This document shows positions 55,400-64,000 of a stretch of 64,000 nucleotides of DNA, piece by piece. The notes beneath the pieces were generated by a model that had not been told where the DNA came from, made no database searches, and was given only the letters and a program-made list of their open reading frames with translations. Position 1 is the first letter of the stretch. Every line of letters starts with the position of its first letter. The stretch covers positions 19,575,554-19,639,553 of the forward strand of contig OX155967.1 in assembly GCA_944548615.1 (NCBI GenBank), in the 5' to 3' direction. The position numbers and the translations under genes were made by a program. The DNA is from Micropterix aruncella (taxonomy: Eukaryota > Arthropoda > Insecta > Lepidoptera > Micropterigidae).

Positions 55400-55665
55400 A
55401 AATTCGGCTTCATCATCAGACCTTGAAACTTAATCGTGGTCAAAGTTCATTACAGGACCTTTCTAACAAGTCGGCTATGATACGGCTATGATACGATATT
55501 CCATCATGGAATGCCAGTGCCTATCTTCCGGCTTCATCATCAGACCTTGAAACCTAATCGTGATCAAAGTTAATTCCAAGACTTTTCTAACAAGTCCAAA
55601 CACAGCTATGATACGATGTTCCATCATGAAGTTCCAGTTCATATTTTCCGACTCCATCATCAGAT
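55400..55665 (+). repeat. Tandem repeat, ~125-bp unit, ~2.2 copies
   Basis: Units start with ttc(c)ggcttcatcatcagac and contain cttaatcgtggtcaaagtt and gatacgatattccatcatg. The third unit is partial (ttccgactccatcatcagat). Non-coding, probably a minisatellite lying in LINE 3' sequence. Confidence 0.78.
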
Positions 55666-55783
55666 CAGTTCGACAGTACCATATTAATGTATTGTCATCA
55701 GAACTACATATAGCTGCCAATTTTCATGACGCTACGATCCTTGGAAGATGGTTAAATTAGTTACCTTAGATTCCATTACATAG

Positions 55784-56030
55784 TTAGTTACATACAGGTC
55801 GACCTAATAAAAGCGTGTTAAAAAGGCGAGTTTCGTTTATTTGCTGAGACATCGTTTCAGAGTCTTGCACCATGGACACATAAAGAGTAAGACACAATAG
55901 AGCAAGTATATGAACATTTCTTTTTTTGTCTACTGGCAACCACTTCAGCGGTGCCTTATATTCGGACACGTGGTCATACTTACGAAGACCGAAGATGAAT
56001 CGTATCCATACATTTTGCAAACGTTCAAAT
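55784..56030 (-). pseudogene. LINE reverse-transcriptase C-terminal relic
   Basis: The minus-strand frame reads MQNVWIRFIFGLRKYDHVSE and LKWLPVDKKRNVHILALLC, the common C..VRFI.GLRK.DHVS....L.WLP...R tail of CR1/Jockey-like LINEs. It is the same family as 38297-38679. Confidence 0.75.
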
Positions 56031-56039
56031 TTGTTGTAT

Positions 56040-56769
56040 TGCTTACAGTCTACTAAAACAGTCGCGAGTATTTATTTTATTTTATCATAAAATAAATTTC
56101 ATTGGTGGCATTTCATCCGGATAATTGATCTCTATTCTTTTCTACTTCCCTACGTATGTAACGTATGTAACGCCGAGAACTTTTCTACTTCCCTACGTAT
56201 ATAACTATTGTTCAACTTCTTCTGTTGTAGTGTCATTTCTAATAAAATAATGAAATTTGCCTTTCCCAAAATAAAACATAAAACAAAACTTTTTATTTAG
56301 GTATTTTTTACATATGTATTTAAAAAAACATATATTTTTTACATTAAACAAAAGATAGAGGTTACGCTATTAAATTGACCGTCAACTCACTTCGGTAACC
56401 TGGAACTTAAAGAAGAAGAGGAACACGTATAATTATCGTTGTAACTATGGAGAATTCATTACTGAAACGCGTAAGATAACAATGACATTATTCGGATTTA
56501 ATGAAAGTAGCACGTCCACACATTCTAGATGATGTTTTCTGTGCCGCTTTACATTTTGAATAAAGTAGTGCATGCACGTAGTGCATGCACGTAATGCAAA
56601 AAGGACGTAATGCACGTAGTGCAAAAACGTGCATGCACTACTGTAAAGTTTTTTAATCTTGCTATGGTTTCATGGTCATCAGACTACTCAGTGTATTTCG
56701 GTAAAATTCGAAAACCCGTAAATTTCGCTGAAAATGCCACGTTTCTCTTTATCAGAAGCTATGTGACAC
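56040..56769. other. Non-coding with a small palindromic cluster
   Basis: At about 56570-56645 the words gtgcatgcac and cacgtagtgca are repeated in both orientations. No gene seen. Confidence 0.45.
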
Positions 56770-57411
56770 CTAACAGAAGCTCCGGTGAATAGTGATTTTC
56801 ATCATCACGATACGAGGAATAAATCCAATCTCCACATAAACAGCGAGCGACTTAGCAAAGTGCGAAACAGCGATTCACCAAAATTTGTCCTTCTATAATA
56901 AGATTCCAGAGCAAATGAAAAGCCTTGGAGAGGACCAAGTTAAAAAGATAATTATACATAATTTGGTAAGAAACCCAATTTATGGTATAAGGGAGTTTGA
57001 AAATTCTGAGTTTATTTTTCATGTTGATGATTAATGAAATGCGTAAAGTTTTAAACATAATGGTATTATGATAGCTGACATTCTAATTTTCATATAATTA
57101 AATTCATTTTAAAAAAAAAATACGAAGGCATATTGCTGGATTGGCAATAAAATATATATTTTATGATTATTCTACATAGAATTTGCATTTCTATTTTAAT
57201 ATATTATTCTCCCTGACTCATTACATTAGCATATTTTGATTATTTGTATGTAGGTAATATTGAATATAATATTACAGCCATGACAACTATCACGATAGTT
57301 ATGTTTATAATAATGAAATTTTTAGCATTTAATTTTGTGACGCATCCAAGTGTAGGAATGCCTATCTACTGGAGTAGTTGATTGTATTGTATTGTATTGT
57401 ATTGTATTGTG
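56770..57411 (+). mobile_element. LINE 3' end, second copy of the 22377-25666 family
   Basis: It starts ctaacagaagctccggtgaa and follows the sequence of the other copy to the (attgt)n tail at 57381-57411. The coding part has a frameshift and stops. 5'-truncated. Confidence 0.82.
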
Positions 57412-57434
57412 CTGACTATTGACATAATGTAGAT

Positions 57435-57975
57435 CAGTAGTTCTCAAAGTGGCCGATAACGCCACATTGTGAGCGCTGGCCTAGAGGGGGGTAAGGGTCC
57501 AGAAAAAAATGGGGGGTGTTGAAGTGGTTTAGGGGCGGGGCTATGGCTGAGTTGTAATTTTATCTAGTAAATATTTTAAAATTCACTGAAATTAAAACCT
57601 AGGTACCTACTACGCAACATCGATTATTTAGTTCATATTTCTGCCCTGTTCAAACGTCAACACAGCAATATCATCCCATCTGGAAGAAGAACTTATAGAA
57701 ATGACAACGAACGAGGAAATAAAAATGAAATTCGAAATGGCTACCAAGAATTTTGTCTACAAAAGCAAATCCCGTAATTATACCCTGGATTGTGGTCGAT
57801 CGTTCAACGATTTTTGATAGCATTCCCATCGTTATATTTGTGTGAACGTGGATTTAGTGCTGAGGCAACGCAGCTTAGGTACTAAAAAGAGAAATCGTTT
57901 GCATGTTACCAAACGTTTTGTGGTGTCGCAATTCGCCGCGACTTGCGGCTGTTTTTTAGTAAATTCGAACCTGAT
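57435..57975 (+). pseudogene. hAT transposon relic with transposase C terminus
   Basis: The left end cagtagttctcaaag is of hAT type. Further on, frames at about 57800-57970 read CERGFSAEAT, then KKRNRLHVT and DLRLFFSKFEPDI-like residues, the C-terminal dimerisation end of ZBED5-like hAT transposases (CE.GFS....K.KKRNRL....DLRL). Internal sequence is deleted or decayed. Confidence 0.65.
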
Positions 57976-58347
57976 ATCAACGTAAGTAAAACGAATTTTT
58001 TGACCTTTAGCAAGACAAACACTGACCAACCAACTTCGTGCATCAGAACACAAGATTACCAGTGTATGAATGTCGACAGGGTGTCCTCCATTAAGTACTT
58101 GGGCGTGATGTTAGACTACAGACTGCGCTGGGAGGATCATTTAACGAAAGTTGCGGCAAGACTGAGAAAACTTGTGTATTACTTTAGGAGTTTGAGGAAC
58201 ATCTTAGATTTCAATACGCTAAGAAGTGTCTACTTTGCTGTCTGCGAGTCGGTTATTCGATATGGCATCGTAACTTGGTGCTGTGCCGCAAAAACTCTTC
58301 TGGCCACCCTATACAAAGCGCAAAGTCAGGTCGACAACTACAACTAG
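57976..58347 (+). pseudogene. LINE reverse-transcriptase fragment joined to the hAT end
   Basis: The frame 57943-58347 starts in the hAT C terminus and continues as LINE: VSKTNFLTFSK, IKYLGVMLDYRLRWEDHL and VCESVIRYGIVTWC. This is the part after the YADD motif of a CR1/Jockey-like enzyme. The junction near 57976 marks the insertion. Confidence 0.7.
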
Positions 58348-58479
58348 TCATAAGAAACATACGTCTCCAGACGCCCCTGGCTATGTGGTGGCTGGGGCGC
58401 TTTCTCTGTTTTTCCGCATGTGCAGATAGTGCTCCGACCGCCCAGTTTCGCTCCAATATGCGGTCATCTGATCCCACCC

Positions 58480-58650
58480 ACCTCCAACTGCAGGATTACA
58501 GCCGTGGCAGTAGCTCACAGCGGCCCTGACGGGGTAAGCCCCTCTTCGAGGAGGCTACCAGATAGGAGTCGAACCGTGAGTTGGGCAGGCCAGATTACAG
58601 AAAGAGTTTGGTGAACACTACACAAGCTGCGCGAAACTATTAGGAATTCT
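58480..58650 (+). repeat. ~610-bp unknown repeat, copy F (3' end only)
   Basis: gaggaggctaccagatagga, gaaccgtgagttggg and caagctgcgcgaaact match the 3' end of copy B. The rest of the family is absent, consistent with strong 5' truncation. Confidence 0.6.
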
Positions 58651-59939
58651 TTGCATAGTTATGTTCAAGCTGGCTGCAAGGCGGTCTTAGATCAAGACCT
58701 AGCTGTTATTCGCGAGATAATTTTTTCAATCTGCTGTAGAATGACCACTTTTGCATGTTTGCAGCCAGCACATCTTCAACATTTTTATGGCTTTGAGCAT
58801 TTGATATCGGCCATCATCCATATTTTAAATCCTTATGGATTAAAAATATGGATTATGGCCGAATCAAAGGATCAAACGAATCGAATAGGAATGTTGATGG
58901 CATACGCAAGTTTTATAATAATTATTTAGTTTCTTAACGGTATATAAAATGAATGGTAGGTTATTCATATTAAGATGCACAATGCATATTCAGGTGAGAT
59001 GCTTCTCATGCTACATATTTTTGCTCAACGTGTCTCTATAAGTGTTATAAGCCGCACCAGGCCACCCTACTATGTCAAAAAAGGGTATGAAAATATTTTT
59101 TAATAAGAAACACTACCTCAACACTTTACGGAACCCTCGAAACGCGAGTGAGACACGCACTTGGCTGGTTTTGCAACAGATGGTAGTGCCTATACGCTCC
59201 CATAGGGAGCTAATAGGCACTGTTGCAGTTAAGAGGCCGTACACGAAATATTGCGCATTTCGTGAATTTACGTAATTTTGCAGACGTGAATTTAAGGTTA
59301 AAATACTGTATTTCTATAAGTTTTATTGCACAACATAAAAGATCATTTATATTATTGTCTAATGATTGAGCTACTTTTTTGAAAATTATTATAGAATTTT
59401 GATTAATTGACCTTAAACCGGCGACTGTTTGTGAATTTTTGCGGTTTAGAATATAACATATTTACGAATCGTTTTGACATCTAAACGGTATGAAAAAATT
59501 ACAATGTATTGTTGTGAAAGCACTCTATATAATAAGTGAATCACTTTTTACTACTTTCATATAAAATTGTTGATAAAAAAAATATTTAACTTTGTCAAAT
59601 TTTTTAGAAAATGGGCGAAGAATTGCTTTTGATTTTGGCCTTTTGGAACTCTCGTTTATAAAATAAAAACAACAAAAATAAACTTTAGTTCAATAGCAAT
59701 CCATTTTCTGAAAAAAAAAATGCAAAACATTAATTAAAATTGGCAATAAAGTCTTTTAAAACAATCTAATTCTCGTGTAATGATACTCGCCTATGATACG
59801 ATTCACGCCTTAAGTCAGCTAGTCCCCGCCGAGCGCTTCCAAAGGGTAGTCCTATCTCTTTGGCTCCGAAAATCCTACCTACCTATAGTTATATTATACC
59901 ATTGATTATAGAGGTATCACGGCCCACATCGATTTCGTA
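58651..59939. other. Non-coding, nothing recognised
   Basis: Open frames at 58651-58929 and 59072-59275 have no recognisable domain and no splice or promoter context. Confidence 0.4.
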
Positions 59940-60592
59940 CGCGGCCTCTTAAGCTACTAAGACCTATGTGTTTGGGTCGGCCAATCTCACAGATCAATAC
60001 CCATCCGGCAGCCTACACGCAGAAATTCCAGCCCGGGTAAGACTGTCCTGCGAGCCAGTTTCCCCTAGGAATCATCCTTCGGGTGCTCCTGGACGTTTTG
60101 TGCACCGTGCGGCGTCAGCCAATCGATTTTGCATTCCGACTGATAGTCGGGGGGTTTGGAAACGACCTTGTTTCCTATAGAGCGGGGATAGTTGTCAACC
60201 TTACGGCGAATGCTCTGGAAACGACTAATCAGCTACCCGATACCGGTTGAATAGCAGGGCAAAGGATGCCGTGGTCCGCGATAGATTCCGTTAACACCGA
60301 ATCACCGCTACGTAAGGGTAAGGGCCGCGCAAGCGACCTCGAACCTGTAACCAGTCGGGAGACCGGAGGAATATGGTTGCAAATGGAAGTAAGGGCGCGG
60401 TTGTCAGTCCGCTGGGTGATTAACCTGGTTATCTCGTGGTAAGGCGTCGGATTCTTACGGACGAGTGGACTAACCAGACAGTGGATTATTTTCGTCTCAA
60501 ATCTTCTACCCTCACCTCACGGGAGGCAGAACGATCAAATATCGTTGAAACTTCCTGAGGTGACGGGTTTGCCCGTTGTATTTGACAGCTCT
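59940..60592 (-). repeat. ~610-bp unknown retroposed repeat, copy E
   Basis: Inverted relative to copies A and C and the same subfamily. It reads from the complement of the 3' end (ctactaagacc..) to the complement of the 5' end (acttcctgaggtgacgggtt..gtatttgaca). The outer edge at about 59940 is uncertain. Confidence 0.75.
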
Positions 60593-60836
60593 AGTTGTGC
60601 CCCCCAGGGCAAAAAGCAAATAAAGGAAAGAAGAAGTATAGCCTCAGCTGGATTCAAAGTCAAATTAGATGGGACCGTTTCAGATGAAAAATGTGACGCT
60701 TTTAAATGTATGTAAAAATAAAGTACATTATTATGAATCGGACTATTGGGTCAGAGAGTAGGAATTAACCTCAAATTTTATAAATTATTTTAATTAAGGC
60801 CGTGAATATTAGTCTAAGACAAATATCGCAAAAGCA

Positions 60837-60893
60837 TATAAAACGTGGTTGCGTAGTCAAAAGTCACATTATCTTTTCAAAATTAGTATAATT
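60837..60893 (+). promoter_or_regulatory. Core promoter and 5' UTR of a second GH1-like gene
   Basis: TATA box tataaaa at 60837-60843, initiator-like gtcaca with a likely start near 60866 (29 bp downstream) and a 5' UTR of about 28 nt. The spacing is the same as in the GH1 gene. Confidence 0.5.
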
Positions 60894-60934
60894 ATGGCTT
60901 GTCTTCAGTTGATTGCTTTTATATTCTGCTCCTG
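60894..60934 (+). CDS. Signal-peptide exon 1 of a probable second GH1 gene
   Basis: ATG at 60894, 13 codons plus two bases (MACLQLIAFIFCS), then donor ctg|gtgagt. Length, hydrophobic leader, phase-2 ending and gtgagt donor all match exon 1 of the GH1 gene (13385-13428). No exon with the FIFG..SSAYQ.EG motif was found to the right, so the rest of the gene would lie beyond 64000 or the exon is orphaned. Another secreted protein cannot be excluded. Confidence 0.55.
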
Positions 60935-60956
60935 GTGAGTCTATTTATAATAATTA

Positions 60957-61175
60957 CTAGCTGCGCCCAGCGGTTTCACCCGCGTGGTGATGGAAAATTG
61001 TGATAATGATGACAGAAAACTATATATCTTTATAAATTATAGCCTATGTGTTATTCTGATGTGCAAGCTATATTATTGTAAAGTTTCATCAAAATCCATT
61101 CAGTAGTTTTTGCGTGAAAGAGTAACAAACATCCATACATACATACAAACTTTTGGATTTATAATATTAGTAGGA
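60957..61175 (-). mobile_element. Short Helitron, type 1, inverted
   Basis: The + strand begins CTAGCTGCGCCCAGCGGTTT and ends ATAATATTAGTAGGA, the complement of the copy at 30994-31212. It lies 22 bp downstream of the second-gene donor site. Confidence 0.82.
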
Positions 61176-61655
61176 TAGTAGGATAGAATTTAAATTTCGA
61201 ATGTCAATTTCTTAGATTTTTCCTACTTACTTGACGGTTATCGTTATATTTTAGATAATTCACGCTATATCTTTATAAATTATTACTATATAACCTTTTT
61301 TTAATATATAATATATAAGCTTTTATCAAATATGTTCTGTATTTTGTCACCGTAGTTTTGATTTTATTGTAAAACATGTTGTTTATTAACTGATTATTTT
61401 AAAATTTCTTGATTGACTATTTTTAAAACTTATTGATAGATTATTTAAAAATGTAGTTTACATTTTTTTTTTGTTATTTGAGTCTGTAAGATTGAATTTT
61501 TATAATTGATCCGATGGTGTCTTGCTTTTACATATAAAAAGTATATGTACACGTAATGAAGTTGTAATAACTTCTAAAAAATGTAAAATGACGTATTCCA
61601 CAGTATGTACTTTTTGGAATTAATAAAATATGACTATGACTATGACTATGACTAT
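61176..61655. other. Putative intron sequence, nothing recognised
   Basis: AT-rich. It ends with an (actatg)n microsatellite at about 61630-61657. Confidence 0.45.
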
Positions 61656-61777
61656 GACACTCACAAATAACGTGGATTTCTATTGGTTAAAGAATTTTCA
61701 AAATCGGTTCAGTAGATCCAGAGATTACGTCCTACAACGTCACAAACTTTACCTCTTTATAATATTAGTATAGATAG
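61656..61777 (-). mobile_element. Helitron-like fragment, type 2, inverted
   Basis: cactcacaaataacgtgga through acctctttataatattagta matches the 5' end of 19588-19797 in reverse. Confidence 0.65.
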
Positions 61778-61910
61778 CCTATGTGTTATTCTGATGTGTA
61801 AGCTATATTATTGTAAAGTTTCATTAAAATCCATTCAGTAATTTTTGCGTGTAAGAGTAACAAACATCCATACATACATACAAACTTTCATGTTTATAAT
61901 ATTAGTAGGA
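61778..61910 (-). mobile_element. Helitron fragment, type 1, inverted
   Basis: Matches the 5' half of the type 1 Helitron (gtgttattctgatgtgtaag .. tataatattagtagga). It is fused head-on to the type 2 fragment. Confidence 0.7.
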
Positions 61911-62360
61911 TTATTCAGTGGTAGAAATAAATAACTTCAGGTGTTCAAACCGTCGTTGAAGTTTTTTGGCAGTTCGGCTCGCATTTGTCGGGTGCCCAGT
62001 GATGTCAAGTGTCATGTCATGTCACTGTCGTCGCATATACAAACGGGGAATCACCTCGCGAGTACATAATGATTGAATATTTTTCCGTGTTTAAGTATAG
62101 TTCGTGGATTATGCTCCAAAGGTACACCGCTTCTATGACATCCTGCAGTAATGCACACATTTGAAATCCTATCGACATTAAATAGTGTTTTCCTAATATC
62201 ACCTGCTTGATCTTTTGAGGTATTTTGCTATATTTTGCTGTTTTCTGTTGCTGGAATTCACTAAAAACCCAATGAGAGATTAACAACCCCTTTATAGGAT
62301 TCATCGACTATTGAATTATAAATTAACACCATCAGAGTAATTTTGGCTTTTTTTTATAAA
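61911..62360. other. Non-coding, nothing recognised
   Basis: A 95-codon minus-strand frame at 62017-62304 has no recognisable domain. Short tandem gtcatgtcat-type words occur near 62010. Confidence 0.4.
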
Positions 62361-62582
62361 TCCTACTACTATTATAAACGCGAAAGTTTGTAAGAATGTA
62401 TGTATGGATGTTTGTTACTCTTTCACGCAAAAAGTACTGAATGGATTTTGATGAAACTTTACAATAATATAGCTTATACATCATAATAACACATGGGCTA
62501 TAATTATAAAGATATATAGTTTTCTATCATCATTATCTAAATTTTCCATCACCACGCGGGTGAAACCGCGGGGCGCAGCTAG
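62361..62582 (+). mobile_element. Short Helitron, type 1
   Basis: TCCTACTACTATTATAAACG to GGGGCGCAGCTAG. Direct-orientation match of 30994-31212. Confidence 0.82.
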
Positions 62583-63419
62583 TAACTCATAAAATATTGA
62601 AGATTAATTAATAAAACAAGCCACCTGAAATTCTATCTCTATCTGACAATTCCTATAATTATTGTACTATTTTCATTCCAATCGTAGCTTTTATTTTATT
62701 TAAACTATGTCGTGTTTAGAGTGTAACCACCCTTAAGAAGAGATGCCGACAATCTGTTTTGATTTAAGCAAAATAATAATTTGAAGTTGAAATTCAAGGC
62801 TAATCCGCAGAGCTTCATTTTAATACTTTTCACATGTACTTGGAATATATATGGTTATAAGTATTTAATTTAATATAAAACCTAAAACCGTGCTTTTCAA
62901 GAAACAAATTATTATTTTCTAAGCTTGTGATTTGAAAGCGAGCTATTTTGAAAGCGATTTTGAATAGATTAAAATTAAGGAAGAAGTTCAAAATTCCATG
63001 CCTTTGTTTTTTTATTGGTGTACATATTTTCGTGAAATATGAACCGATTTCTATGATTTTATTAATTTAAATGATATATTATTAATTATAAATTTATATA
63101 TTCATATTGTAAAGATCCGATGAAGACTTCTGTAGATGAAGGATAACTCTCTTCAACAGAGAACACAATATTACACTTTATTAGGGCAAGAGTTTAATAA
63201 ATCAATAGTGAGTACATTTTAACAAAACATAGCGACTTTTATAATCTGACTATGATTCAGATGGCCGGCGTTTAGTAGACGTACACATATTTTATAATAA
63301 TACTCTTACGCGCTTACTAAAAATTGTGAAATAAATTTAGAGAAACAATAAAAACCGACTAAAAAAAACCAAAAAGCATTAAAAAGGCAAAAATAATTTA
63401 TTCATTAAACGACTGCCTA
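62583..63419. other. Non-coding, nothing recognised
   Basis: AT-rich sequence (putative intron of the second GH1-like gene). No exon-like block with GH1 motifs could be read in any frame. Confidence 0.4.
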
Positions 63420-63790
63420 AAAAAGAATCATTTATGTATGTTTTCCGTTTCTTTATTCCACTATAATTTCTAAAGGCTTTAATAGATATAGAAGTGTGCG
63501 TGGAAGTATTGTTAGAATCGTTATGTCATCCATAGTATCATAGGCTACCTAAAGTGCTCAAACGTCAAATAAATAATTATGTAAATGTCCAAATGTCAGT
63601 ATATTATGACAAATATATCATGTTTAGTATCAAATGAAAAGGCTGATGCAGTACATTTTGGAAAAATTTAAAGTATTTTTATGGGTAAATATACAAACCA
63701 CAAATATTCCATTAAAAACCTTTTTATTACTTGAGCACCGAGGGCGACCAACTAAAATGCGGCGGCGTGTGATCGTTTCAAGATACCTGC
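63420..63790 (-). repeat. Unclassified repeat Z, copy 2
   Basis: Inverted partner of 35743-36118. A 69-codon frame at 63634-63843 overlaps it and has no recognisable domain. Confidence 0.55.
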
Positions 63791-64000
63791 CACAGGGCTC
63801 AGCGCAAAATTTATTCTCTTACAACGCGAATATTTTTTTGTAATAACTCTAAATACAACAGTTCACTTTTGTAAGAGCAGTCGTATTTTTATTTTTTTAA
63901 ATTATTGTTCTTGTTCCATATGTAGATACTTAAATAAGAGCTTTGCATAGTAATTTATTACTGCCATAAAATAAACGTCATATTTCCAATAGATTTGTTT

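Noticed and set aside
61900..64000. Search for exon 2 of the second GH1 gene
   Set aside because: No frame with FIFG, YQ.EG or other GH1 words was found. The exon, if it exists, must lie further right.

Overview
This window looks like an insect nuclear genome, most probably a moth or butterfly. The DNA is AT-rich and non-coding sequence is crowded with transposons. There is a spliced gene with GT/AG introns, R1-clade, RTE and Jockey/CR1-like non-LTR elements are present, and short Helitrons have the TCCTACTAATATTAT start and GCGCAGCTAGT end that I associate with Lepidoptera. The placement in Lepidoptera is inference. No rRNA gene, tRNA gene, CRISPR array or bacterial-type operon was seen.

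The one host gene I could assemble is a glycoside hydrolase family 1 (beta-glucosidase / myrosinase-like) gene. It has seven exons between 13385 and 35183 on the + strand. All six introns are GT..AG, the phases fit, and the product is 510 residues with a signal peptide and both catalytic glutamates. A TATA box, start-site candidate and poly(A) signal fit the model. At 60894-60934 there is a second signal-peptide exon with the same promoter geometry and the same splice phase. It is probably the first exon of a neighbouring paralogue that continues beyond the right edge.

Everything else is mobile or repeated DNA. Positions 1-13300: a 5'-truncated R1-clade element with a 14-bp target duplication, a tandem array with CTCF-like cores, a Tc1/mariner-type element with TA duplication, and a repeat hit by three later insertions. 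The GH1 introns (13429-35035): a hAT MITE, several LINEs, Penelope-like pieces including a perfect foldback, Helitrons, and three solo LTRs each with a 4-bp duplication. 35200-43265: a mariner split by a LINE and a decayed Ty3/Gypsy element. 43266-53768: (TA)n tracts, an assembly gap, a Penelope-like GIY-YIG reading frame, and a nearly intact Ty3/Gypsy element on the minus strand inserted into a (TA)n tract. 53769-64000: LINE and hAT relics, Helitrons and the second GH1 exon.

A recurring unknown in the window is a non-coding repeat of about 610 bp, present in seven full or partial copies on both strands. Three copies have target duplications of 14-22 bp and one of these is shortened at its 5' end. 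It behaves like a retroposed element, but I do not recognise it.
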